A stretch of DNA of 64,000 bases from Candidatus Tisiphia endosymbiont of Sialis lutaria (GTDB taxonomy: Bacteria; Pseudomonadota; Alphaproteobacteria; Rickettsiales; Rickettsiaceae). The position numbers and the translations under genes were made by a program. Position 1 is the first letter of the stretch. The number at the start of each line of letters is the position of its first letter. Below the pieces are notes generated by a model. The model saw only the letters and a program-made list of their open reading frames with translations. It was not told where the DNA came from and made no database searches. Positions 8,945 to 18,168 of the stretch are shown one piece after another. Location of the stretch: assembly GCF_964026535.1 (NCBI RefSeq), contig NZ_OZ032153.1, positions 372,001-436,000 of the forward strand, given 5' to 3'.

Positions 8945-10325
8945 GAGTCAATCATTTATTTTGTGTAAGTTCTATTTTTTACATTCCAATAAATCATATT
9001 TAAAATCACCACAAAGTATTTCAAATTGATTCAAAGCTAATGACCAATCTTTTATGGGCATAGTCCATTTTTTAGATGCATTTTGCAGAGCTAAAAATAT
9101 TATTTTCTGAATTGATTTATCATCTGGAAACACCCCCTTATTTTTGATGATTTTTCTAATTTGACGGTTGACAGATTCAATGGTATTTGTTGTATAAATT
9201 ACCTTTCTTATTTCCTCAGGAAAAGCAAAAAATGGGATTATCCCACACCAATTACGTTGCCAAATATCAGAAATTACTGGGTATTTTTTGTCCCATTTTG
9301 AACTAAATTGTTGAAGTTTTAGACTTGCCATTTCTTCATTATTTGCTGTATAAATTTGCTTCAAATCTGTGGTCACCTCCTTTAAATCCTTATATGAGAC
9401 ATACTTCACTGAATTGCGAACCATATGAACTATACATAACTGTACTATAGTCGCAGGAAATATGCTACTTATCGCTTCCGGAAAACCTTTTAGACCATCA
9501 ACACAAGCAACATAAATTTGTTCTACTCCTCGATTTTTTAACTCAGTAACTACTTGCATCCAGAATTTAGCACCTTCATTTTTTCCTACCCAAATACCCA
9601 GCAACTCCTTCTTTCCTTCTATATTAACAGCAATCGCTAAATATACTGCTTTATTTATCACTACCTGGTTATCCCTAGACTTAACGTGAATACAGTCTAA
9701 GTATAATATTGGATAAACCTTATCTAAACCTCGATTTTGCCACCTAGTTACTTCGTCTATTACTCCATCGGTTATTGTCGATATTAAATCACCGGAAACC
9801 TCAGTTTGATATATTTCTTCCAAATGACCTCGAATTTCACTGACTGTCATTCCTCGACCATAAAGTGAGATAACTTTATCGTCAAATCCACTGAATCTTC
9901 TCAGCCCTTTAGGTATTAATTTCGGAACAAACTCTCCTTCTCGATCTCTTGGTACTTCCAGAGTAACCTTCCTACCATCATCATCAATTATTGTCTTTTC
10001 ATAGCTACCATTACGACGATTATTATCTACTTTCGGCATTTTACTATGCTTTGAATAACCTAATTCATGCTCTAGTTCACTTTCTAATATTTTTTCAACT
10101 ATTTGCTTTTTTAGTTGTTGAAATAATCCTTCTCTACCAAACAATTTAGATGGATCGGCTTTTGATAATAATTCTTCTACTAATTCATTACTTATATGAT
10201 TAGCGTTTAGTTCTAGAAACTTCTTTTCTATTTTTTCTGACATATCTTTCCTTTTTATAAGTTGTTTTTTTACAGTACCTCTTAATGATTTCTTTTACAA
10301 CTTACACAAACTATATTATAGACTC
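8945..10325 (-). mobile_element. IS256-family insertion sequence, copy 2
   Basis: This copy is 1381 bp long, the same length as copy 1. The terminal inverted repeats begin GAGTC and share TTTGTGTAAGTT. The target duplication is TTTTGGGT (8937-8944 and 10326-10333). It interrupts the perM-like gene after the fifth or sixth codon. Its left 1.2 kb is nearly identical to copy 1. The right 200 bp, which holds the start of the transposase gene, is clearly diverged. Confidence 0.95.
8972..10243 (-). CDS. IS256-family transposase, copy 2
   Basis: This 423-residue DDE transposase has the same catalytic residues as copy 1 (D183, D249, E356). The first 40 residues differ at about ten positions (EKKFLELNANHISNE here). 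The remaining residues appear identical to copy 1. The frame is intact and the element is probably mobile. Confidence 0.95.
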   Translation of the reverse strand: MSEKIEKKFLELNANHISNELVEELLSKADPSKLFGREGLFQQLKKQIVEKILESELEHELGYSKHSKMPKVDNNRRNGSYEKTIIDDDGRKVTLEVPRDREGEFVPKLIPKGLRRFSGFDDKVISLYGRGMTVSEIRGHLEEIYQTEVSGDLISTITDGVIDEVTRWQNRGLDKVYPILYLDCIHVKSRDNQVVINKAVYLAIAVNIEGKKELLGIWVGKNEGAKFWMQVVTELKNRGVEQIYVACVDGLKGFPEAISSIFPATIVQLCIVHMVRNSVKYVSYKDLKEVTTDLKQIYTANNEEMASLKLQQFSSKWDKKYPVISDIWQRNWCGIIPFFAFPEEIRKVIYTTNTIESVNRQIRKIIKNKGVFPDDKSIQKIIFLALQNASKKWTMPIKDWSLALNQFEILCGDFKYDLLECKK

Positions 10326-10361
10326 TTTTGGGTTATTGTTGTTGGCACTATTATAGTAACT

Positions 10362-11357
10362 TTGACTCTGATCTCTAATATATTGATGCCATTTTTTATA
10401 GCTGGAATAATATCATATATATTACAGCCTATAATTGATAATCTGTCGTTACGATATAAATTATCTAGAACTATAGTGGTTTCAGTAATTTCCTTTCTAT
10501 TTTTTAGCATTTTTGCTATAGTAATGGTAGTGTTGCTGCCTATCATATATCAACAAACAACTTTGCTAATTAGTAAAATTCCAGCTTATAAAGATTATTT
10601 ACAAACTGAATTAATACCTGTTATTACGGCAAAATTTTATTCAATAGATACAGATATTGCTGATAATATAAAAAATTCTATTAGTAACTTTGTTAATGGT
10701 ATATTTTTGTTGATCACAGGGCTTGCTAATAATATTTGGCATGTTACTATGGTAACAATCAATTTATTTGTATTGATTTTATTAATACCACTTATATTAT
10801 TTTATTTTTTACGAGATTGGTTAACAATGTCAGAAAATATAAACCTTTTACTACCTTTGAAAGGTAAAAAGAAAATTCTAAAAATATTATCAGCCATTAA
10901 TACTTCCCTGTCTGCTTATATAAGGGGACAGCTAAATGTTTGTTTATTATTATCAATCTATTACGGAGTTTCTTTGTCGATTCTTGGTGTAGATTTAGGA
11001 TTATTGTTAGGGGTTTTGTCTGGTTTTTCAATAATTATACCATTTGTTGGCATCTTAATATCCTTTTCGCTTACCATGATTGTTAGTTATTTTGCTTTTG
11101 GTATGGTCAGTACATTATTTTATATAATCATTATTTATTTGGTTGGCACAATAGTTGAAGGATATATTTTATCACCGAAAATTATAGGTGATAAGATCGG
11201 TCTACATCCTCTTTGGATAATATTTGCAGTTCTTGCATTAGGTAATATATTTGGTTTCTTGGGTATATTATTTGCTATACCAATTGCCAGTATAATAAAA
11301 GTTTTATTTTTAGCTGCTATCGATTTTTATAAATCTAGTAAGTTTTATAAGAGTTAA
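10362..11357 (+). CDS. perM: AI-2E/PerM-family permease, 5' end displaced by IS256
   Basis: This polytopic membrane protein has about eight hydrophobic segments. The family block GVLSGFSIIIPFVGILIS and the C-terminal YILSPKIIGDKIGLHPLWII are present. The family exports small molecules, and the substrate here is unknown. The natural start is TTG at 8922, now 1.4 kb away behind IS256. The open frame continues back through FWVIVVGTIIVTLTL to the IS edge. Translation today would need a start such as TTG 10362, losing about 18 residues of the first membrane segment. hda follows 16 bases later. Confidence 0.8.
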   Translation: MTLISNILMPFFIAGIISYILQPIIDNLSLRYKLSRTIVVSVISFLFFSIFAIVMVVLLPIIYQQTTLLISKIPAYKDYLQTELIPVITAKFYSIDTDIADNIKNSISNFVNGIFLLITGLANNIWHVTMVTINLFVLILLIPLILFYFLRDWLTMSENINLLLPLKGKKKILKILSAINTSLSAYIRGQLNVCLLLSIYYGVSLSILGVDLGLLLGVLSGFSIIIPFVGILISFSLTMIVSYFAFGMVSTLFYIIIIYLVGTIVEGYILSPKIIGDKIGLHPLWIIFAVLALGNIFGFLGILFAIPIASIIKVLFLAAIDFYKSSKFYKS

Positions 11358-11373
11358 AGATTATCTATTAATT

Positions 11374-12036
11374 ATGCGAGATTCCCAGCAATATATATTA
11401 CCATTATTTGGTAATGATCGATATGTTCTAGATAATTTTATTAATTCACCTTCTAATCAAATCGCATACAATTCAATAAAAAACTGGTCGAGAATTTGGG
11501 GCAGTAAACCCTATGAGTTTACAATTTTGCTTTATGGACCTCCTTCCTCTGGTAAAACATATCTTAGTAAAATATGGCAAAATTTGTCGAATGCATTTTT
11601 TATAAAAAAAGATTCAGATATACTTAGTGCAGAGCATGTTATGAAGTATAATGCTTTTATTATGGAAGATATAGAATTTTGGCAGGAAAGAAATATCCTC
11701 CATTGTTTTAATTTAATAAGTGAGTGTCGTAAATATTTGTTGATGACTACAGGAAGTTTAGCTAATAATTTTGCATTACAGGATTTATCATCAAGAATCA
11801 ATTCTGTTCTAAGGTTAGAAATAAATCAGCCAGATGATGAATTGATGAGTAAATTAATCTTTAAATATTTTTCCGATCAGTCGGTTAAGGTATCTGACTG
11901 TGTAATTGAATATTTATTAATTAATTTACCACGACAATTTGATCAAATAATCAAATTATTGGATGTAATAATGCACTATGCATTAGTTCGTAAGCAAGCT
12001 GTTACCATCTCTCTTATCAAACATGCACTTAAATAG
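11374..12036 (+). CDS. hda: DnaA-related regulatory ATPase Hda (HdaA-type)
   Basis: The family promotes hydrolysis of DnaA-bound ATP together with the sliding clamp and so limits re-initiation of replication. The 220 residues include a Walker A GPPSSGKT at 55-62 and a degenerate Walker B (AFIMEDIEFW). A DnaA-like lid region ends near LPRQFDQIIKLLDVI. It lacks the DNA-binding domain IV of DnaA. The N-terminal QQYILPLF could be the clamp-binding motif. It lies just downstream of perM, a pairing common in proteobacteria. Confidence 0.88.
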   Translation: MRDSQQYILPLFGNDRYVLDNFINSPSNQIAYNSIKNWSRIWGSKPYEFTILLYGPPSSGKTYLSKIWQNLSNAFFIKKDSDILSAEHVMKYNAFIMEDIEFWQERNILHCFNLISECRKYLLMTTGSLANNFALQDLSSRINSVLRLEINQPDDELMSKLIFKYFSDQSVKVSDCVIEYLLINLPRQFDQIIKLLDVIMHYALVRKQAVTISLIKHALK

Positions 12037-12228
12037 GAAGTTGGGGTACTCAAATGATTTAAAGAATTGTTTTTTTGAAAATATCAGGGACTCGCATACC
12101 ATAGCACTATACAATTTTGTGAAAATACTAAAGGTTGTTTGTTGATTATATGAATATGTAAATTTATTAGCTAGGCTAGCTTGTTTGTGTTATGATTTAC
12201 TTAATAAAGTTTATAATATATTCTTAAT

Positions 12229-14088
12229 ATGAAAGTAGAATTTTTTGATAATATATCAACCAAAGAAACTAATATTGTTAAAGATAACAATAAGCCACCA
12301 AGAATGAGGGTAGGTACCGATGAATTCTATGACCTGCTAGTTAATAGTGATGTCTTTGTTGATAAAAGCTTAATGATCAAAGAATTATTGGAAGATAGTG
12401 GTAAGGTTATATTGATCACCAGACCAAGGCGGTGGGGTAAGAGCTTGAATATGAACATGCTCCATAAATTTTTTGAAATAGAGGTGGATGAGAGAGGTAA
12501 GCCTTTACCTGAAGAGGATAGAGTAAATAGTAAGCTATTTATCGGGGGTGAAGTAGATTTAGGACTAGTAACAGGTAGAAAGAAGTTACTTAAGAAGTTG
12601 AAAATAGCTCAGTACTCAGATGTAATATCTGAGCATCAAGGTCAATTTCCGGTGATTTCCATAAATTTTAAGGATGTTAAAGGCAGTAACTACCAAGAAA
12701 TTGAGAATGGAATAAAAAATCAAATAACTAATCTGTTTACAAACCATCGATACTTAAAGCGTTATATAACAACAGATGAAAATTTACTAGATGATGCACA
12801 AAAGGAAAAGTTAAATCGATATTTTACAGGAAAGCTTTATAAGGAAGACTTAAAAGATAGTTTACGGGTTTTGAGCGAAGTACTATACAAACATTTTGGT
12901 CAAAAAGTTTATATATTGATCGATGAATACGATACGCCGATCAATAGTTCATACATTGAATTTGGTGATAAATTAAAAGAATTTGATGATGTACTAAAAA
13001 TATTCCGTGGGATGTTTGGCAGTAGTTTAAAAACTAATCCTTATTTAGAAAAAGGCGTAATTACTGGTATATTACGGGTTGCTAAAGCTAATTTATTTTC
13101 GGATTTGAATAATGTTAGTGAATATAGCTTGCTTGATGAAAAATATTCTAAGTTCTATGGTTTTACTCAAGCAGAAGTTGATGAGTTATTAACCAAAGTA
13201 CCAACAGCAACTAATCCTGAAAAAATTAAAGCTTGGTATAATGGCTATAGTTTTGGTGGGGAGATCATTTATAATCCATGGTCGATTATGCAATGTTTGG
13301 CTCATAAAGGCAAGCTTGATCATTATTGGCTTGATAGTGGGGGGACGGCTCTTGTTGATAAAGCATTATTGTCAGATGGAATGCAACAAGATATTCAGCT
13401 ACTCGCTAGTGGCAAAAATATTATCTCCCCTATTACCAGACAAATTAGTTTCAGTGATATTAACACACGGTCAGGGCTATTTAGTCTATTACTATTTAGT
13501 GGTTATTTAAACCCAATGGTAATCGAGTCAGAAGAGGATATTTATCAATTATCCGCTCCTAATAAAGAGGTAAAACACATATATAATGCAAGATTATTGC
13601 AGTGGGTGAGCAACAAGTTACAAATGGATAGTTCTTTATATTATTCATTTGCTAGTTTGCTGCCGGCAGGTAAAATAGAAGAATTTAAAGAAAGGCTGCA
13701 AGAATTATTACTAAACGCTACTAGTTTTCATCAAACTGGCGAGAAAAAAGCCGAGCTATTTTATAGTGGCTTTATGCTAGGTTTAATTAACACGTTATCT
13801 CTTGGCTATATAATAGACAGTGAAAGAGAAACCGGTAGCGGTAGGGCGGACATTGTGCTACTACCCAAGATAGGTAAAGGTGACAATGCTATTATTATTG
13901 AATATAAAATATGTAAATCTCCTGATATTTTAGAATCTGTTGCCAAAGAAGGGTTAGATCAAATCGTGAGAAAAAAATATGAGGCTAAAATAAAAGAACA
14001 CTCTCATGTTCAGAAAATTATCAAAATTGCTATGGCTTTTTGCGGCAAGGAAGTGGCACTAGAATATCAGATAGATACGATTGCTTAA
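12229..14088 (+). CDS. AAA-ATPase-like protein with C-terminal PD-(D/E)XK nuclease domain
   Basis: This 619-residue protein has the two-domain layout of the AAA-ATPase_like/PDDEXK_9 family. A P-loop TRPRRWGKSL lies at 64-73 and the Walker B-like ILIDEYDTPIN near 230. The C-terminal core is GSGRADIVLLP...AIIIEYKI, with D and E-x-K as nuclease residues. Such genes are multicopy in Bacteroidetes and in intracellular alphaproteobacteria, and their function is not established. The frame is intact and stands alone, preceded by a 190-base AT-rich spacer in which I see nothing else. Confidence 0.85.
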   Translation: MKVEFFDNISTKETNIVKDNNKPPRMRVGTDEFYDLLVNSDVFVDKSLMIKELLEDSGKVILITRPRRWGKSLNMNMLHKFFEIEVDERGKPLPEEDRVNSKLFIGGEVDLGLVTGRKKLLKKLKIAQYSDVISEHQGQFPVISINFKDVKGSNYQEIENGIKNQITNLFTNHRYLKRYITTDENLLDDAQKEKLNRYFTGKLYKEDLKDSLRVLSEVLYKHFGQKVYILIDEYDTPINSSYIEFGDKLKEFDDVLKIFRGMFGSSLKTNPYLEKGVITGILRVAKANLFSDLNNVSEYSLLDEKYSKFYGFTQAEVDELLTKVPTATNPEKIKAWYNGYSFGGEIIYNPWSIMQCLAHKGKLDHYWLDSGGTALVDKALLSDGMQQDIQLLASGKNIISPITRQISFSDINTRSGLFSLLLFSGYLNPMVIESEEDIYQLSAPNKEVKHIYNARLLQWVSNKLQMDSSLYYSFASLLPAGKIEEFKERLQELLLNATSFHQTGEKKAELFYSGFMLGLINTLSLGYIIDSERETGSGRADIVLLPKIGKGDNAIIIEYKICKSPDILESVAKEGLDQIVRKKYEAKIKEHSHVQKIIKIAMAFCGKEVALEYQIDTIA

Positions 14089-14160
14089 AGCTTGGTTTAA
14101 TGTCTTATAGACCAATCACCCAACGCAAAAACCTTTACTTATCGCTGTATTATTGCATAG

Positions 14161-14487
14161 TATAGTCAATTGAGGAGAAGTTGGTGACGTCGTCGCTCAA
14201 TACTCGCCTATTACTTATCACATTACTGGACAAAAATGCTAAGTTGATTGTAAATCATATAATTTAAGCAATTTTATAATAACTATCCCAAATGATAAGC
14301 CACCGCTTTCAGCGGTGGAATCATAGTGTTTGACATATACTAAAGATATCCCTAAATGATTTTGCTCTCTCTAAAATATTCTATTTGCTAGCCTTTTCAA
14401 CCCTTGATACATTTTTGTCCAGTAGTGTGATTACTTATAGGCGTCGCTCCATCGTTCCTGCTACCCAATTCCCCTGAATTGACTATA
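14161..14487. repeat. Family A repeat interrupted by a MITE
   Basis: The left half is 14161-14218 and the right half 14430-14487. Removing the 211-bp insert and one 9-bp target duplication leaves exactly 107 bp, the size of the intact copies elsewhere. The kdsA stop codon (14488-14490) lies directly beside its end. Confidence 0.9.
14219..14429. mobile_element. MITE derived from an IS4-like element
   Basis: This 211-bp element has terminal inverted repeats CACATTACTGGACAAAAATG and CATTTTTGTCCAGTAGTGTG. It is flanked by ATTACTTAT on both sides. The first 60 bases match the end of the IS4-like remnant at 21333, including the last codons of its transposase. It also carries a CCACCGCTTTCAGCGGTGG hairpin near 14303-14321. 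It has no gene of its own. Confidence 0.88.
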
Positions 14488-15318
14488 CTATAATGTAAAA
14501 TTTTTAGTTATATCATCATATCTCTTCAATCTAGATAATATAGGTTCTAAATCAGATAGCTTAATCATACAAGGGCCGTCACTTGGAGCATTATCTGGCT
14601 CTTGATGAACTTCCATAAAAACACCAGCGACTCCAACGCTAACAGCTGCTCTTGCCAGTATTTCAACATATTTCCTCTCGCCACCACTACTATTGCCTAT
14701 ACCACCTGGCTGCTGAACCGAATGGGTTGCATCGAAAATTACTGGAGCCCCAGTTTCTGCCATAATTGGCAAACTACGCATATCTGATACTAATGTGTTG
14801 TAACCAAAACATACTCCCCGCTCGGTAAGCATGATATTCTTAGCCCCAAAGCTTTCCAGCTTAGCATGGACATTCTTCATATCCCAAGGAGCAAGAAATT
14901 GTCCTTTTTTCATATTAACTACCTTATTGGTCAGTGCGGCAGCCCGCAATAAATCTGTTTGTCTACATAAAAAAGCGGGAATTTGGATTATATCAACAAT
15001 TTCAGCAACCCTGGCACATTGACCCTCTGTATGAACATCGGTAAGAATGTGACAATTAAAGGTTGATTTTACCTTATACAAAATTTCTAGCCCTTTGTCA
15101 AGCCCACTACCACGAAGACCATTCATTGAAGTTCTATTTGCTTTGTCAAATGATGATTTGTAAATAAATGGTATGTTAAGTTTAGCCGTAAGAGTCACAA
15201 GCTTGTCTGCCATAAATAGTGCATGATCTAGAGTTTCTATTTGGCATGGACCAGCAATCAAAATAAATGGTAGAGCATTGCCAATTTTGATATTATGTAA
15301 GTCAATTATTTTTTGCAT
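14488..15318 (-). CDS. kdsA: 3-deoxy-8-phosphooctulonate synthase (KDO-8-P synthase)
   Basis: It condenses arabinose-5-phosphate with phosphoenolpyruvate to make KDO-8-P, for the LPS inner core. The 276 residues have the family blocks IAGPCQIET (about 21-29), [12 protein letters not shown] and TDVHTEGQ, plus [12 protein letters not shown] and the C-terminal [13 protein letters not shown]. Downstream lies a family A repeat right at the stop. Upstream is secG, with which it shares direction (22 bases). Confidence 0.97.
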   Translation of the reverse strand: MQKIIDLHNIKIGNALPFILIAGPCQIETLDHALFMADKLVTLTAKLNIPFIYKSSFDKANRTSMNGLRGSGLDKGLEILYKVKSTFNCHILTDVHTEGQCARVAEIVDIIQIPAFLCRQTDLLRAAALTNKVVNMKKGQFLAPWDMKNVHAKLESFGAKNIMLTERGVCFGYNTLVSDMRSLPIMAETGAPVIFDATHSVQQPGGIGNSSGGERKYVEILARAAVSVGVAGVFMEVHQEPDNAPSDGPCMIKLSDLEPILSRLKRYDDITKNFTL

Positions 15319-15340
15319 AAGTACAGTTGCTCCTTAAATT

Positions 15341-15646
15341 CTATTTCGCAATAGGCAAGCTAGATTCTTGTTGCTTATCATCAACTTGCTCTATTTTCTT
15401 AATTATTCCCGAATTCTTCTTAGAAGACAGATTAGCCAGAATAACAGCGTTAATCATAAATAACGTGGCAAGTACTACCGTAGTTCTAGTCAAGAAATTA
15501 ACCACCGTCCGACCTGCAACAACACCCATAGTCCCATTACCACCACCAATACCACTTAATCCATCACTACCAGTCTTTTGCATCAAAATTACAATAATTA
15601 GCAATATTGCTATCACAATATGAACAAAAAGTAATATATTTATCAT
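15341..15646 (-). CDS. secG: Preprotein translocase subunit SecG
   Basis: This small subunit of the SecYEG channel has 101 residues and two membrane segments (about 3-20 and 50-72). They are joined by a glycine-rich loop [13 protein letters not shown] typical of SecG. The start overlaps the tpiA stop by four bases, implying co-translation. The order tpiA-secG is common in alphaproteobacteria. Confidence 0.92.
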   Translation of the reverse strand: MINILLFVHIVIAILLIIVILMQKTGSDGLSGIGGGNGTMGVVAGRTVVNFLTRTTVVLATLFMINAVILANLSSKKNSGIIKKIEQVDDKQQESSLPIAK

Positions 15647-16377
15647 TTTTTAAAAACCCTATAATTTAACATTTGAACTAGCATTTGATAATCAAGTGAG
15701 GATTTGCCAACCATAACCCCATCAATATTCTGTATACTTAATATCTTTTCTATATTATCTAAATTTACAGATCCACCATATACTAAGCTGATATTATTTG
15801 CAACTTGCCTTTGCTTGAGATAATAATTAAGAGCATCAAATATTTCTGTTAATTGTTCTTGTCCAGGAGTAATTCCTGTTCCTATAGCCCAAATTGGTTC
15901 ATATGCTACTATTAAATTTTGTTCACCTACTATATTTGGTAAAGATTCCTCTAACTGCTTTAATAAAAAATCTTTATAATTATTGTTTTGTCGTATAGCT
16001 AAATCCTCTCCAATACAAATAATAGGGGTGACTTGAGACTCCAAACAATTTTCTGCTTTTTGTCTTATTAATGCATTAGATTCTTGTAAGAAATTTCTTC
16101 GTTCACTATGACCAACAATAGAGTAATTAATTTTACTCAGTTTTAATAGTAAGCTAGAATATTCTCCAGTGTAACTCCCCTGCCCTACAAATCGACTGAC
16201 ATTTTGTCCACAAAACTCTAAAAATTTGAATTTGTCAGATAGATAAGCAAGATAAGGAACAGGAGGAGCTATAATAAGCTGATTATTATACTGTTGTTCT
16301 GTAAGCTTAGTACAAAATTTAAATGCCTCATCTAAGCTCATATGCATTTTCCAATTAACAATAATAAGTTTTTTCAT
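15643..16377 (-). CDS. tpiA: Triosephosphate isomerase
   Basis: It interconverts dihydroxyacetone phosphate and glyceraldehyde-3-phosphate. The 244 residues show the active-site blocks NWKMH (catalytic lysine), VGHSERR (histidine) and [11 protein letters not shown] (glutamate and mobile loop). The phosphate loop is VYGGSVN. It is the first gene of tpiA-secG-kdsA and is divergent from ppiD. Rickettsiae lack most of glycolysis, so it probably serves glycerophosphate metabolism (inference). Confidence 0.96.
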   Translation of the reverse strand: MKKLIIVNWKMHMSLDEAFKFCTKLTEQQYNNQLIIAPPVPYLAYLSDKFKFLEFCGQNVSRFVGQGSYTGEYSSLLLKLSKINYSIVGHSERRNFLQESNALIRQKAENCLESQVTPIICIGEDLAIRQNNNYKDFLLKQLEESLPNIVGEQNLIVAYEPIWAIGTGITPGQEQLTEIFDALNYYLKQRQVANNISLVYGGSVNLDNIEKILSIQNIDGVMVGKSSLDYQMLVQMLNYRVFKK

Positions 16378-16454
16378 AAAAATTACTTGCAGATATTAGT
16401 GGACGAACTATTTTAGTGTATTATAAACACTTAAAGAAGAAAAATTTTATATTT

Positions 16455-18020
16455 ATGTTAAATAATATTAGAAACGCTGCTGATAGTTTTGTAATGCGTA
16501 TTCTACTTGGCGTAATTGCCTTCGCCTTTGTTGGATGGGGAATTAAAGATGTATTACATACTAGCAATAATTTTGATTTGATTACCTTTTCTGATGCAAA
16601 TAATATTAGCCAAGAAGATTTTCTAAAAGAAAAAGCCGAACAAATTCGGGCTATTCAAAGACAAAGTGGCACAAATCTTAGTGAAGAAGATATAAAACAG
16701 TTAAATATTGATAATTTTATTATTAAAAAACTTATCAATAACCGTATTATCAACTATTTAGTTAGCTATTATAATTTAGATTTAACTGATGATAATGTGA
16801 TCGAGTTAATTAAGGAAAATCCTAATTTTAAAAATGAACAAGGTCTATTTGACATAGAGCGATTTAAAGGTTTTTTAAAAAATTATTACATTAATGAAGA
16901 AGATTATTTTTCTGACATTAAAGAACATACTTTAAAGAATCTTCTAATTCGTATTTTTATAGAATCATTTCCTACACCAAAGATAATGGTCAAAAATATT
17001 GTAGATTACATAGCTGAAACAAGAGATGTAGAACTTGTACAAATTGATCTACAACGTCAATCTAAAGACTTAGTAATAACTCCTCCAACCACATCGCAAT
17101 TAGAAGATTTATACCAAAATAATCTAACATTGTTTGAAGTACCGGAAAAACGTAATTTGTCTTATGTAAAAATATCAAGTGAAATGTTATGCCAAAAAAT
17201 TCATAATAATGATGAGGAGCTATTAAATTTTTATCAGGACAACAAAGAAGAATTTGCTAATAAAAAGTTTAGCGAGGTCAAAAAACAAGTTAATGAATTA
17301 CTGCAACAACAAAAAGCAGAACAATTGAAACTATTAATGATTAAAAATCTAGAAGATGACGTTGCATCTGGCTCAAGTTTAATAGAAATTGCTGGGAAAT
17401 ATGAATTGCCTATACAAAATTTAGAGTCTATAAGTTATCAGGGTTTAGCAGTTAATAAAATTGATATTGCCCAAAATGCGGACAGTATTTTCGATCTTGC
17501 AGAAGGGGAATTATCATATCCAATAGAATTAACTGAAAAAGGAGCCTTTATATTGGTTGAGATTAAGTCTATTCAACCAAGCAAAGTGCAAGAATTCTCG
17601 GTAGTTAAAGAGCAAGTACAGAAACTATGGAATGAACAATATTTAAAAGGTCTAAATTTAAAAACCATAGAAACTATTGCTAAAGAGTACACCCCAACTA
17701 AGAATAAAGAATTTTTGAAAGTTATTACTAGCCAATCTACAGCTTTTTCTAGGTCTGAAATTCATAATAATCATCAGCTACCAGTAGAATTATTATCAGC
17801 AATTTTCCGGACTAATATTGGCTCCAATACTCCAGTTTTTCAGTCAAAAGATAAGGCGTATTTTGCTTATATAAAATCAAAGAAAATTGATAAGAAAAAA
17901 AACCAGGAAATTCAGAAAAAAAATGAGAAGGATATTGCAAGTGGCATACAAAACAATATTATTGATGAGCTGATTAGCTATGCTATCAAGAAAAATAACA
18001 TGAAACAGGTGGGGTCGTGA
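16455..18020 (+). CDS. ppiD: PpiD/SurA-type periplasmic peptidyl-prolyl isomerase
   Basis: This inner-membrane-anchored chaperone should fold exported proteins. The start ATG 16455 (MLNNIRNAADSFVMR) is chosen over an in-frame GTG at 16416 because it matches the PpiD N-terminus. It also follows an AAAGAAG ribosome-binding site. One membrane helix lies at about 12-32, then a SurA_N-like helical domain. A degenerate parvulin region and a lysine-rich tail follow. At about 520 residues it is a little shorter than E. coli PpiD. Confidence 0.85.
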   Translation: MLNNIRNAADSFVMRILLGVIAFAFVGWGIKDVLHTSNNFDLITFSDANNISQEDFLKEKAEQIRAIQRQSGTNLSEEDIKQLNIDNFIIKKLINNRIINYLVSYYNLDLTDDNVIELIKENPNFKNEQGLFDIERFKGFLKNYYINEEDYFSDIKEHTLKNLLIRIFIESFPTPKIMVKNIVDYIAETRDVELVQIDLQRQSKDLVITPPTTSQLEDLYQNNLTLFEVPEKRNLSYVKISSEMLCQKIHNNDEELLNFYQDNKEEFANKKFSEVKKQVNELLQQQKAEQLKLLMIKNLEDDVASGSSLIEIAGKYELPIQNLESISYQGLAVNKIDIAQNADSIFDLAEGELSYPIELTEKGAFILVEIKSIQPSKVQEFSVVKEQVQKLWNEQYLKGLNLKTIETIAKEYTPTKNKEFLKVITSQSTAFSRSEIHNNHQLPVELLSAIFRTNIGSNTPVFQSKDKAYFAYIKSKKIDKKKNQEIQKKNEKDIASGIQNNIIDELISYAIKKNNMKQVGS

Positions 18021-18093
18021 ACTATGCAATAACGAAGATAGATATTTTTGCTTAGGTAAAGTAAAAAACATATTTTAACTGTTCTATTTACCA

Positions 18094-18147
18094 CTAGAAG
18101 GCTGCCTGCAATAACTAATTAATTAGTTATCGTAGGCAGCCTCCTAG
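18094..18147. repeat. Family F hairpin repeat (likely bidirectional terminator)
   Basis: This 54-base perfect-looking palindrome, CTAG...GGCTGCCTGC AATAACTAATTAATTAG..., lies between the convergent ppiD and pepP genes. A second good copy is at 33301-33346. Its position suggests a terminator role, but there is no strong T-run. Confidence 0.6.
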
Positions 18148-18168
18148 CCCCAATTTTTGCTGAATTTA

